From NCBI GenBank assembly GCA_012518215.1, contig JAAYSV010000003.1, positions 1-64,000 on the forward strand: DNA of 64,000 bases, in the 5' to 3' direction. A model generated the notes under the pieces. It worked only from the letters and a program-made list of their open reading frames with translations, had not been told where the DNA came from and did not search any database. The DNA is from Bacillota bacterium. Its GTDB lineage: Bacteria; Bacillota; Dethiobacteria; DTU022; PWGO01. Below, piece by piece: positions 7,963 through 16,885 of this stretch (position 1 is the stretch's first letter; each line of letters starts with the position of its first letter). A program made the translations under genes and the position numbers.

Positions 7963-10926
7963 ATGGAAAAAAGAATGGCGATGATCAATCTTGGAGAGGA
8001 CGGGGGATCCGCACGGGCGGAATACGTCCGGAGTCTGGCAGTTTCCCTGGCGCGACAGGGACGTCGAAAGGTCGACATCTTTACCGGAAACCATGGCAAA
8101 GAGAAGAAGGTGGAACAGGTAAATGAAGATGTACAAATTGTTTATTTACCTGCGCCGCCCTGGACCGAGGATACGGAGGATCTGTTGCCGGTGCTGGATT
8201 CGGTTGCCGATGGGATTCTCGGCTACATTCATGAGCGGGAAATAGACTATGAATTCTTTCATTCTCATGGCTGGGAAGCAGGATATGCAGCCATTAAAAT
8301 TGTGGAACGGTCAGGCTCCTGGTTCATGCATACGCCCCATTCCCTTGCCCTGCAGGGGGGCGATGGGGGAGACTTTCCGGAACTGGATTCCGAGCGGCGA
8401 CATCAGAGAAAACTTGTCGAGCTGGAAAAGAATATTTTCAAGAAAGCCCGTGGAATCATAGCCTTGAAAAACACGGAACGGGCCGATTACCGGGACTCCT
8501 ACAGATATGAAGGGGAGAACGTCGCCGTGATCCCCCCGGGTGTGGATACCGGCATCTTCTTTCCGGCATTGAAAGGGGAAGAGAAAGATGATGTCGGTTT
8601 GCCAGAGCGTTATGTTCTGACCATGGCTCGCAACAACCTTCATCATGGTCTGGACAGGCTCATTCATGTTTTTGCCGCGTTGGCCGGAAAACACCCCCAT
8701 CTCTTTCTGATCATCGGTACATACGGAAAGACCACCGACCGCCGGGATGCACTCCAGAAAGATAAACTGGCGAAAATCGCCCAGGATTACGGTCTGGAAG
8801 AACGTATCATGTTCCCCCGGATTACCGACCGGGAACTGCTTGTTTCCTATTACCGCCGCGCCGGAGCATATATCGATCTTACCCTTTCGGGGCGCCACGA
8901 CCCGGCGTTGATGGAAGCCATGGCCTGCGGAGCCCCGGTGGTAGTTTCGGCGGCATCCCCCGCAAGAGTCTTTCTGAGCAACAACCGGGATGCCCTGATT
9001 GTCAATCCCAGGAGCAATGATGATATACGGCTGGCCGTTGAAAGAATATTGGGCACGGAGCCCCTTCGCCGTAGCCTGGCTCTCAATGCTGTGAAGACGG
9101 TCGGTGAAAAGTTTTCGTGGGCGGCGGTGGCGAAGGAGCATCTGAACCTTGCAATGGACGGCCTGGTCTGGATCAAGGATGGGAAGATAGGGGTATTGAG
9201 CCCCTACGGCCTGGGGGATCCGGCTAGCCTGGAGCCTTGCGAGGGAGTGGAAGTGATCATCAACGGCGAACTGGTCGAGCGCGGGAAAAATGTGTATGCA
9301 GAGGACGGGATCGTTCTCAAACCTGTTGATGAAACAGTGCCGGCCCGGATAGATCTTTCCATCGCCAGGGATGAATTGAGCGCCGAGGTGGAGGCTGCTC
9401 CCCAGATGCGGATCACCTACACACTGCTGGACCAGAAACCATCCAACCATCTGAAGCTTCAGGCGGAGCGGACGGAGAAGGTTCACCGCAGGGTTCTGAG
9501 AGAAGAGATCCTGGCTGTCCTGAAAGAAAATGGGGTTGTTTACGGCATTGATGGCGAGGCCCTGGAGGAACTCTCCGCTTCGGACATCCCCTTGAACAAG
9601 GTTGTTGCCCGGGGAGACCCGGTGCAGAACGGGGTAGATGGGTATGTGGAATATCTGGTCTCCACCGAGAAAGAAAAGGTGGTCTACGACGAGGAAGTGG
9701 CCAGGGTAAATTATCGTGAACGCTACATTATCCCCCAGGTGAACGAAGGCGATTTCCTGGGGGTCATTCATCCCCCGGTGGAAGGGGAGGCCGGCCGTAG
9801 TGTCAGGGGCCATGAACTGCCTCCTCCGCCGGTGAAGGAAGCCAGCGTTATCTGCCGGGACGGTGTTGCCTTGAATGAGGATCGGACCATGGTGATCGCG
9901 GAGGCAAAAGGGCGGCCCGTGATCAGGAAAGGACGCGAGGCGGCCTTCAAGATCGATCCATATTATGTCCATTACGGCAATGTGAGCATGAATACGGGAA
10001 ATGTCAGTTTCAAGGGGCATCTCAGGGTCGAAGGTTTTGTTGACGAGGGCATGGGTGTCAGTGCCGATGGGGATCTCCATATCACCGAGAACACCACCGG
10101 GGCATACATTTCCGCGGGCGGCAACGTGAACATTGGCGGCAACTGCATCAATAGCGATGTCATGGCCGGGGGGTTGTCGCTGCTCTGCCGGGAATTGCGA
10201 GAGAATCTGAATTTCCTGAAGACATCCATGGGGGCTGCCGTGGAAAACTACAAACAGATCGTGGAAGTCATGACCGAAAAACGCAAGCTCTACACCGGCG
10301 ATTTTCCCCGGATATTGAACCGTATTTTGCAGGTAAAATTTCCCGAGGTATTCGATCTGGCAGAAAGAATCGAGAAGCTGCTTCTGGAGAGAACCCGGTT
10401 TCCCATCCCCGACACGGCGGCCAGAATACTGAATGAACTGATCTTATTTTTCCTGAAAGAGGGGTTGTTGGAGGCCAGGGATGAGCAGTCCCTGAAAAGG
10501 GTTCATCGCCTGATCAGTGAAGCCATCAACATCCTTGCTCCGCTGGCAGCTAAAAAACAAGATATCATCGGACGTTATGCACAGAATAGCAAGCTGGAAT
10601 GCACCGGCGACATCATTATTGATGGTCCCGGGGTTTACAATTCCACTTTTGAATGTGGCGGGAAGGTGATCGTGCAGCGATTATTCCGCGGTGGTCATAT
10701 CAAGGCCGGCGGGGATATTTTCGTCGGGGAACTGGGCAGCCCGGGAACGTCGATTGCACAGGGGCTGGTGCAGGTCCCGGACGGGAACGCGATCAAACTG
10801 GGGAAGGTATATGAAGGTACAAGGATAAAGATTGGAGATAGCGCCTTCATGCTCGCTTCCACATACAACAGAGTTATCATCCATTATGACGAAGCGGAGA
10901 ACAAAGTAAAGGTATCATACTGGTAG
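7963..10926 (+). CDS. GT4 glycosyltransferase - FapA (DUF342) fusion protein
   Basis: The 987-residue protein has two halves. Residues ~1-400 form a GT-B glycosyltransferase of the sucrose-synthase/GT4 kind: N-terminal EDGGSARAEYVRSLAVSLAR, IPPGVDTGIF near 192 and the nucleotide-sugar site ALMEAMACGAPVVV near 317. Residues ~403-987 form a full-length FapA/DUF342 protein: an N-terminal FapA domain, then the beta-helix with VSMNTGNVSFKGHLRVEG and ISAGGNVNIGGNC, a helical insert, and a second strand set (CTGDIIIDGPGVYNSTFEC). FapA proteins are polarity or assembly factors of unclear biochemistry, and I know of no standard fusion to a glycosyltransferase. The frame is continuous. The ATG at 7963 sits nine bases after AAGGGAG; another ATG lies two codons earlier. 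Confidence 0.85.
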   Translation: MEKRMAMINLGEDGGSARAEYVRSLAVSLARQGRRKVDIFTGNHGKEKKVEQVNEDVQIVYLPAPPWTEDTEDLLPVLDSVADGILGYIHEREIDYEFFHSHGWEAGYAAIKIVERSGSWFMHTPHSLALQGGDGGDFPELDSERRHQRKLVELEKNIFKKARGIIALKNTERADYRDSYRYEGENVAVIPPGVDTGIFFPALKGEEKDDVGLPERYVLTMARNNLHHGLDRLIHVFAALAGKHPHLFLIIGTYGKTTDRRDALQKDKLAKIAQDYGLEERIMFPRITDRELLVSYYRRAGAYIDLTLSGRHDPALMEAMACGAPVVVSAASPARVFLSNNRDALIVNPRSNDDIRLAVERILGTEPLRRSLALNAVKTVGEKFSWAAVAKEHLNLAMDGLVWIKDGKIGVLSPYGLGDPASLEPCEGVEVIINGELVERGKNVYAEDGIVLKPVDETVPARIDLSIARDELSAEVEAAPQMRITYTLLDQKPSNHLKLQAERTEKVHRRVLREEILAVLKENGVVYGIDGEALEELSASDIPLNKVVARGDPVQNGVDGYVEYLVSTEKEKVVYDEEVARVNYRERYIIPQVNEGDFLGVIHPPVEGEAGRSVRGHELPPPPVKEASVICRDGVALNEDRTMVIAEAKGRPVIRKGREAAFKIDPYYVHYGNVSMNTGNVSFKGHLRVEGFVDEGMGVSADGDLHITENTTGAYISAGGNVNIGGNCINSDVMAGGLSLLCRELRENLNFLKTSMGAAVENYKQIVEVMTEKRKLYTGDFPRILNRILQVKFPEVFDLAERIEKLLLERTRFPIPDTAARILNELILFFLKEGLLEARDEQSLKRVHRLISEAINILAPLAAKKQDIIGRYAQNSKLECTGDIIIDGPGVYNSTFECGGKVIVQRLFRGGHIKAGGDIFVGELGSPGTSIAQGLVQVPDGNAIKLGKVYEGTRIKIGDSAFMLASTYNRVIIHYDEAENKVKVSYW

Positions 10927-11131
10927 GAACGTTTTTCCATGAATGCTCTCTGATGGAAGAGGTCTGGCATTCGCCGTGGCCGACGACGAAGTTATTGTAA
11001 AATGGGGAATACACCAGGGCCATTGAAGACGAGACAATTGGTCAGCAACAATCAACATTCTTGATCTGCATTATCTCATCACAGCGACTATCCCTTCAAC
11101 ATTATCAGAACACAGATATCATGAATTATCT

Positions 11132-11145
11132 ATGTGCAATCACAT
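11132..11145. promoter_or_regulatory. Short palindrome ATGTG-CAAT-CACAT
   Basis: Perfect 5-bp arms separated by four bases, about 50 bp upstream of the candidate -35 of the activase gene. With its TGTG and CACA arms it resembles half-sites of the CRP/FNR superfamily, but the spacing is shorter than usual. Confidence 0.3.
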
Positions 11146-11191
11146 CAGATAGAACAATTGCAATCGTTGTCCATGTGAACAAAAGTGTCGA

Positions 11192-11220
11192 TTGACTTCA
11201 TGAATATAATTTAATATCAT
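11192..11220 (+). promoter_or_regulatory. Sigma-A-type promoter for the activase gene
   Basis: TTGACT (11192-11197), 17-bp spacer and TATCAT (11215-11220). Predicted transcription start is about 11227, giving a leader of roughly 100 bases. Confidence 0.5.
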
Positions 11221-11240
11221 GGACGGGATGAGTTGGCAAG

Positions 11241-11257
11241 TGTGATTGAATGTCACA
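11241..11257. promoter_or_regulatory. CRP/FNR-like inverted repeat TGTGA-N7-TCACA
   Basis: A perfect 5-bp-arm palindrome about 14 bases downstream of the predicted transcription start of the activase gene, placed where a bound protein would block transcription. The spacer is seven bases, one longer than the classic CRP site. Confidence 0.4.
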
Positions 11258-11330
11258 ATATGTGTTAGATTGGTGCAGTGGAAAAACCATAAACAAGGAG
11301 TGAATTGCTATCGGCCGTGATACGGGTGAA

Positions 11331-14300
11331 ATGGAGGTTGCTACGGGGCTGGGACTTGATGTCGGAGTCTTTGCCGTTAAAAGTGTGTTATGGGATGAAG
11401 AGAGCGGAAAAATAATCAAAAAATTGTATATACCCACCGCCGGCGACCCTGCTGCGGCAGCACGAGAATCGTTGGAACGCATGTTGGATGAAATGGAGCC
11501 GGGGGAGGTAAAGATAGGGGTAACAGGCAACAATGCGAACTTGATTGCTGACAACATGAACATAAAACCGATCCTCGAAGTGAAAGCTCTGCAGGCAGGG
11601 CTTCATGCGCGGAAAATCAAGGCCAGATCCGTGCTGGCATTGGGCCACGAGAATATGTACTACCTTGAACTCGGGCCGGAGGACACCGTTACTTTCTTCA
11701 ACCGCAACGGGCAATGTGCCGCGGGAAGCGGTTCATTCTGGTACCAGCAGGCTACACGGATGGGCTACAATGATCGGGAACTGGCGGAGGTGGCATTGCA
11801 ATCGGGGACGGCGGTGAAGATTTCGGGCCGTTGCGCTGTCTTTGCCAAATCGGATATGACCCATGCCATCAACGAAGGAGCTTCACAGGCGGCGGTGGCT
11901 GCCGGGATGGCGAAAGCGTTGGTGGATCTGGTGGTAGCGGGGGTAGCCCAGAACCGGATCACCGGGCCCGGAACCCTGGTCGTGGTAGGGGGCGTGGCCA
12001 ACAATCCTGCGATCATCAAGTGCCTGGAAGAATACTGCCAGGAGCGTGATGTGCAGATTGAAGTTCCACCCGACCATGAGTATGTCAATGCTATCGGGGC
12101 AGCCGTAGGTGGGACGGTGTTGCCGTTGTCGGCAATAAATCCGGGGCTTCGGGGGCTGGAAATTTACACTCCCGAAAATCCGCTTCCTGCCCTTGATCCC
12201 GGGAAGGTTTTCTACGGAAGTGACGCGGAGGCAGAGGAATCCTTTGATCTCTCCACCGTCTATCTGGGGGTGGATTGTGGCTCGGTATCTACCAAATGTG
12301 CCCTGATTGACGGCAGCGGGCGTTTTGTCGGCGGGATCTATCTGCCCACTGCCGGGCGTCCCGCACTCCAGGTGCTGGAACTGATGAAGGAACTCGACCA
12401 GCAGTACGGCGGCCTTCTGAAGGAAGATACGGTACTGGTGTCCTGCACTACCGGGTCGGGGCGTTTCCTGGCCCAGAAAATTCTTGATGCCGATTATGCC
12501 GTGGACGAGATCACCTGCCAGGCGGAGGGGGTGAAATCGCTTTACGACGATCATACCCTCTCCATCATCGAGATCGGAGGCGAGGATTCCAAGTTCGTGC
12601 AGATCAAGGACGGCCTCCTGAGCGACTACAACATGAATCCGGTGTGCGCCGCGGGCACGGGAACCTTTCTGGAGAACCTGGCCGAGTTGCTAGGTGTAAG
12701 TATCAAGGAAGAGTTTTCCCGGAAAGCATTTCAAGCAGATTTCGCCATCGATCTGGGGGATACCTGCACGCTTCTTTCCCAGACAACGTTGGTTTCGGCA
12801 GCCGCCAGGGGGCTGCCCCTGGAGGCCCAGTTGGCCAGCCTGGCCTACTCTTCGGCCTGCAATTATCTGAGCAAAACCGTGGAAAACAGGATGATCGAGG
12901 GAAGACTGATCTTCACGGGAGCGACGGCCAAGAACCACGCCCTGGCTGCTGCATTTGCAGAGAAGTGCGAGAAAGAAGTCTTCGTTCCCCCGCGTCCGGA
13001 GTTGACCGGGGCACTGGGAGCGGCACTGGTTGCCAGGTCATTTTATATCGAGGAAGGAATGCCTGCCAGGCCACCTCATACATTGAAGCATCTCAATGAT
13101 TACACGTTGGAAAAGAGGCCTTGTCGGGCTTCATGCCCCCATGAACATAACTGCCGCCTGGACATAATCAGGTTCAAGGATGGTTCCAAATTTATCTACG
13201 GCGACCGTTGCGGGCGTTATTCCGAGCTGGAGCGTAAAAAGGGAAGTGTCGATTTTCCCGATTACCTGAAAATCAGGGAGAAAATATTTTACGAGAGTGC
13301 CGGCCAACCCCTGTCGGAGGGCGTGGAGGTGGGCATTGCCTGCAGCGGACTTTTCCATGAACTATATCCGTTCTGGGCGGCTTTCTTCCGCACCCTGGGA
13401 GCCAGGGTTGTCCTGAGCGGCCGATCGGGTGAAGAGTTGCTGGAACATGGCAAGAATAGCCTGGCGGCGGATATGTGTTACCCGGTCGAGGTGTTGGTTG
13501 GCCATTATCATCAACTGGTCAAGGATGATCCCGATTTTATCTTCATCCCGGAGATTGTCGATCTTGAACCCCTACCCTGGGCCGGGACATGGCCGCGTCA
13601 ACTGGCCTGTCCCTTGCTGATGATGGTCCGGGGCTATACCGTGCATTCCCTGAAGATCGCGGATGAAAAGGTATTGCATGCACAGCTCAATTTCCGCGCC
13701 GGTTCTGCACATATAGCCGCACAGCTGAGGCCCCTGGCCGCCAAATTGCTTGGAAACAGATATTCTCCCTCACTTTTTCGGCGTGCACTCAAGGACGCTT
13801 ACAAGGCCCAGGGAAATTTTCAGCGGCTGATCGAATTGGAAGCATGCCAGGTCATCGAAGGGCTTCGGGAGAAACCGGAACTGGTGGTGGCTCTTACTCT
13901 GGGACGCTCCTACACCCTCTATGACACATTTGTATCCAAGGATCTGATGTCACATGCAGCCAAACGGGGGCTGATCGCCTTGCCGCAAGATTTTCTCCTT
14001 GAATATCTGCGTGGATGGTACGAAGGCAGGATTCGTTCATCTTTCCTCGAGCCTCTCCGCGCTGATTTCCGGCGCTATCTGAAGGAGAAGATCGGGGATA
14101 TGGACAACATCTATGCAGCCCAGGCCCAGAGCATGATTTCAGGGGCCCTGGCAGCGCAATTTTTGAATGAACATGCGGCGAAAACGGGCCTACCCCAGTT
14201 TCATCTGGTGCTGCAGGATCCTTTCCGGTGCGGGCCCAACTCCATGCTTCGCCATTTCCTGGACAACATCGGTGGATACCTGCGCCTCACCCTGGATGAA

Positions 14301-15668
14301 CATACTGCCCCGGCGGGGATGATCACCCGCCTGGAAGCTTTCAAGAATACCTGCCGTTCGCGCAAAAAAAGTGTCAGCGTTCCTTTTTACTCGCCCCGGA
14401 CAACCCCGGCCAATGACCGCAGCTGGAAGAAGATCTTGATTCCCAACCCTTCCCGTCATTCGGGGGTTTTTGCTGCCCTCTTCAAAAATTATGGGCTGGA
14501 GACAGCGGATCTTTTGCGCAGTGAAGACCGGGATCTGACCCTGGCCCGGCGCTACACCAACGGTGATGAATGCCTGCCGTTCATCCAGAACATGCAGGAC
14601 TACCTTGAATACGCGCAAAACAATCCCGGCGAGATCGAAGAAGATGACCTCGTTTTATTCCAGGGTTGGGCTTGCGGGCCTTGCCGCTACGGGCTGTATG
14701 CCTCGGCACAATCCATGCTCATGGACCGCGCCGGGTATGGCCCCCGCAAGGTTTGTGCGGTGAAGACTAACGAGCTCATCGGCAGGTTTGGCCCTGCCTT
14801 CGTGGTGGCTGTTTATGATGGCATGTTGGCCATTGACCTGCTCTACAAGATGGCACATGTCACACGGCCCTATGAACTTGAAGCCGGTACAACTGATGCT
14901 CTCTTCAACGAATATGTGGAAAAAGTTTATGCCATCCTGCGCACCCATCGTTTCAATTTGTTTCAGCTGCTCGGTGGGAGTCACCTTGCCCCCCTGGAGA
15001 AGGTGATTGCGGAGGCAGCATCACGTTTTGCAGCCATTCCCCGCAACAATGGTGATCCCCGCCCGCGCATTCTGATTTCCGGGGAATTCTATGTGCGTAT
15101 CGATGACCGCAATAACCAGGACATCATCAGGCGGGTCGAGGCTGCCGGGGGGGAAGTTTATTTTGCTCCGGCGACCGAATTTTTCATCTACACGACTTAC
15201 ACCAACTACCGCAAAGCCAAGTTGGATCACTCACTGGTTGGCGGCCCCTTCCGCTATTTCAACAAGTTGGGCTACAAGGGTATTCACTGGCTGGCCTTGC
15301 GTGACGAGCATCTTCTGGATCAGGCAGCGGCTTCGTTGCTCCATGGGCTGGAGGAGCCTTCGCCCCGGGAAATAAGAATGAAATCAACCAAATATATTCC
15401 GGAACATACCGCCGGGGAACCGCCGATGACCATGGGAAGAACGGCGGCACTGGCCGGTAGGGAGAGGGTGGCCGGGGCAATTTTTGTGGGTCCATTCACC
15501 TGCATGCCGGCCTCTACCTGCGAGGCACAACAGGGATTTCTGAGCGAGGAGATCGGCATACCCATCATCTCTGTTTATTATGATGGGCGGGACAATGCCA
15601 ACCGCGACGAATTTATCAACAGCCTTGTCTTCCAGGCTCAGCAGAATATGATGTCAAGGGGAGTGTAA
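11331..15668 (+). CDS. Tandem acyl-CoA dehydratase activase / 2-hydroxyacyl-CoA dehydratase-like fusion
   Basis: The 1445-residue protein joins two BadF/HgdC-type ATPase (ASKHA) modules to DUF2229 and dehydratase-subunit-like regions. Module 1 (~1-290) has GLGLDVGVFAVKS, QCAAGSGSF and GRCAVFAKSD. Module 2 (~305-590) has YLGVDCGSVSTKCALID, VCAAGTGTFLE and GDTCTLLSQ. In each module the two cysteines match those that hold the bridging [4Fe-4S] cluster in HgdC dimers, so one chain could form an internal pseudo-dimer. The C-terminal half (from ~620) is the COG3580/3581-like part. Family activases deliver ATP-driven electrons to radical dehydratases. No separate dehydratase gene is nearby. Long proteins of this build are known in Clostridia, but their substrates are not. 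The ATG at 11331 is the first in frame, without a clear ribosome site. Confidence 0.85.
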   Translation: MEVATGLGLDVGVFAVKSVLWDEESGKIIKKLYIPTAGDPAAAARESLERMLDEMEPGEVKIGVTGNNANLIADNMNIKPILEVKALQAGLHARKIKARSVLALGHENMYYLELGPEDTVTFFNRNGQCAAGSGSFWYQQATRMGYNDRELAEVALQSGTAVKISGRCAVFAKSDMTHAINEGASQAAVAAGMAKALVDLVVAGVAQNRITGPGTLVVVGGVANNPAIIKCLEEYCQERDVQIEVPPDHEYVNAIGAAVGGTVLPLSAINPGLRGLEIYTPENPLPALDPGKVFYGSDAEAEESFDLSTVYLGVDCGSVSTKCALIDGSGRFVGGIYLPTAGRPALQVLELMKELDQQYGGLLKEDTVLVSCTTGSGRFLAQKILDADYAVDEITCQAEGVKSLYDDHTLSIIEIGGEDSKFVQIKDGLLSDYNMNPVCAAGTGTFLENLAELLGVSIKEEFSRKAFQADFAIDLGDTCTLLSQTTLVSAAARGLPLEAQLASLAYSSACNYLSKTVENRMIEGRLIFTGATAKNHALAAAFAEKCEKEVFVPPRPELTGALGAALVARSFYIEEGMPARPPHTLKHLNDYTLEKRPCRASCPHEHNCRLDIIRFKDGSKFIYGDRCGRYSELERKKGSVDFPDYLKIREKIFYESAGQPLSEGVEVGIACSGLFHELYPFWAAFFRTLGARVVLSGRSGEELLEHGKNSLAADMCYPVEVLVGHYHQLVKDDPDFIFIPEIVDLEPLPWAGTWPRQLACPLLMMVRGYTVHSLKIADEKVLHAQLNFRAGSAHIAAQLRPLAAKLLGNRYSPSLFRRALKDAYKAQGNFQRLIELEACQVIEGLREKPELVVALTLGRSYTLYDTFVSKDLMSHAAKRGLIALPQDFLLEYLRGWYEGRIRSSFLEPLRADFRRYLKEKIGDMDNIYAAQAQSMISGALAAQFLNEHAAKTGLPQFHLVLQDPFRCGPNSMLRHFLDNIGGYLRLTLDEHTAPAGMITRLEAFKNTCRSRKKSVSVPFYSPRTTPANDRSWKKILIPNPSRHSGVFAALFKNYGLETADLLRSEDRDLTLARRYTNGDECLPFIQNMQDYLEYAQNNPGEIEEDDLVLFQGWACGPCRYGLYASAQSMLMDRAGYGPRKVCAVKTNELIGRFGPAFVVAVYDGMLAIDLLYKMAHVTRPYELEAGTTDALFNEYVEKVYAILRTHRFNLFQLLGGSHLAPLEKVIAEAASRFAAIPRNNGDPRPRILISGEFYVRIDDRNNQDIIRRVEAAGGEVYFAPATEFFIYTTYTNYRKAKLDHSLVGGPFRYFNKLGYKGIHWLALRDEHLLDQAAASLLHGLEEPSPREIRMKSTKYIPEHTAGEPPMTMGRTAALAGRERVAGAIFVGPFTCMPASTCEAQQGFLSEEIGIPIISVYYDGRDNANRDEFINSLVFQAQQNMMSRGV

Positions 15669-15689
15669 ACCGAGGGCCATTTCTCCATG

Positions 15690-15765
15690 TTGCTGTCGCC
15701 AACATATCGGTACGGTGGAAAGATAAAATCCAGGAACCAGTTTATGCCGGTAGTGAGTGGTGTAC
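15690..15765 (+). repeat. Partial dispersed repeat unit (type 1)
   Basis: Begins GCTGTCGCCAACATATCGG and runs through CCAGGAACCAGTTTATGCC to GAGGAGGGGATTC. The same series recurs at about 16107-16200 and 16490-16580. It starts about 20 bp after the activase stop codon and leads directly into the right arm of the long inverted repeat. Confidence 0.7.
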
Positions 15766-16140
15766 GAGGAGGGGATTCTTCAGGAATTGAAGCCCTCTTT
15801 TTGTGGGTATGCGAAAAGATAAAAACCAGGAAATAGCTTCTCCCCCGAGTAAGTGGTATTGACATGGGTTCCATTGGCTGCCTGACTTTAACTCTTTCTT
15901 TTTTTATATGTTGGCTTGGCGACTTGGCCGTTCATGGGCCATAGCATAAAGAACGGTTCAGGGAGTGAGTGTGGTCAACCAGGGGATTCTTCGGTCGCCC
16001 CAAAAGCAGGGCTCCCTCAGAATGACAGGTACTACACTGTCACATCACGTCGGCAGTCCCGTTTCGCTTCCTCGCCTTCACCGGCTATGGCAACCATTCA
16101 CTCTATGTCGCTGTCGCCAACATATCGGTACGGGGGAAAG
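15766..16140 (+). repeat. Right arm of the ~380-bp inverted repeat
   Basis: Nearly identical to the reverse complement of 1-388. It includes a stretch CGGTCGCCCC...GGGCTCCCTCAGAATGACAGG whose ends recur in the neighbouring units. The two arms enclose about 15.4 kb (feoB to the activase gene). Confidence 0.85.
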
Positions 16141-16299
16141 AGAGAAGCCTAGGAACCAGTTTATAGCGATGGTAGGCTGTGTACGAGGAGGGGATTCTTC
16201 GGTCGCGGCAAATAACGCCGCTCCCTCAGAATGACAGGTTGTACCTTTTTTTTCTCTGGCAGTAGGGTTCCTCGGTCGCCTGCGGCGACCTCCCCCCCT
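16141..16299 (+). repeat. Type 1 repeat unit, second copy
   Basis: Continues from the CGCTGTCGCCAACATATCGG end of the long arm through AGGAACCAGTTTATAGCG and GAGGAGGGGATTCTTCGG to CTCCCTCAGAATGACAGG. It is the same series as 15690-15780 and 16490-16620. Confidence 0.65.
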
Positions 16300-16406
16300 G
16301 TCATTCCGAGCAAGCGGTCTTAACAAGAACGCTAACATAAAGCAACAGTGAAAAATGATGTAGAAATGATAACACTGGAGTAAAAGAATAGCGCCGCGAG
16401 GAATCT
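16300..16406 (+). repeat. Type 2 repeat, diverged copy
   Basis: Starts GTCATTCCGAGCAAGCGGT and ends CGAGGAATCT, the same ends as the copies at 16696 and 16886, but with a different middle. It follows a GGTCGCCTGCGGCGACC palindrome. Confidence 0.55.
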
Positions 16407-16625
16407 GACAGGTAATACACTGTCACATCACGTCGGCAGTCCCGTTTCGCTTCCTCGCCTTCACCGGCTATGGCAATCATTCACTCTATGTCGCTGTCGC
16501 CAACATATCGGTACGGGGAAAAGATAAAAGCCAGGAACCAGTTTATGCCGGCAGTGAGTGGTGTTCGAGGAGGGGATTCTTCGGTCGCGGTAAAAAAAGC
16601 CGCTCCCTCAGAATGACAGGTTGTG
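16407..16625 (+). repeat. Type 1 repeat, third copy
   Basis: Repeats the 3' part of the long arm (ACACTGTCACATCACGTCGG, CTATGTCGCTGTCGCCAACA) and the following unit (GAGGAGGGGATTCTTCGG, CTCCCTCAGAATGACAGG) as a direct copy about 380 bp after the first. Confidence 0.75.
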
Positions 16626-16695
16626 CTTCTTTCTTTATCCGGCAGTGGGTGAATTGACCGGGGGGTCTTTGGCCGCCTGCGGCGCCCTCCCCCAT

Positions 16696-16812
16696 GTCAT
16701 TCCGAGCAAGTGGTGTTTTGCACTACGCAGACGTTGTGTTCGGATAATGGTGTTGGCAGAAATGACGCTTTTTGCTGGCAAGGATAGCGCAGCGTGGAAT
16801 CTCGGGCAATAG
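16696..16812 (+). repeat. Type 2 repeat, copy A
   Basis: 117 bp, from GTCATTCCGAGCAAGTGGT to GCGTGGAATCTCGGGCAATAG. Matches 16886-17003 at nearly every position (ACGCAGACGTTGTGTTC, ATGGTGTTGGCAGAAATGA, GGATAGCGCAGCGTGGAATC). Confidence 0.8.
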
Positions 16813-16885
16813 GGCGATGTTATGCTTGATGAATGCGATGTTGACTGTCGCATCAGTTTATTCCAGCGTGCAGGGCTTTTACGTT

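Larger units (their letters stand above)
10927..11330. other. AT-rich intergenic region upstream of the activase gene
   Basis: 404 bp with no gene. It is clearly more AT-rich than its surroundings and holds a promoter candidate and two CRP-like palindromes listed separately. A well-placed AAGGAG at 11295-11300 is followed by no in-frame ATG at normal distance, so the start of the next gene is unsettled. Confidence 0.55.

Noticed and set aside
8311-10080. 589-codon open frame on the minus strand
   Set aside because: It lies fully inside the GT4-FapA gene, has a His/Gln-rich composition typical of an antisense shadow and no family motif.
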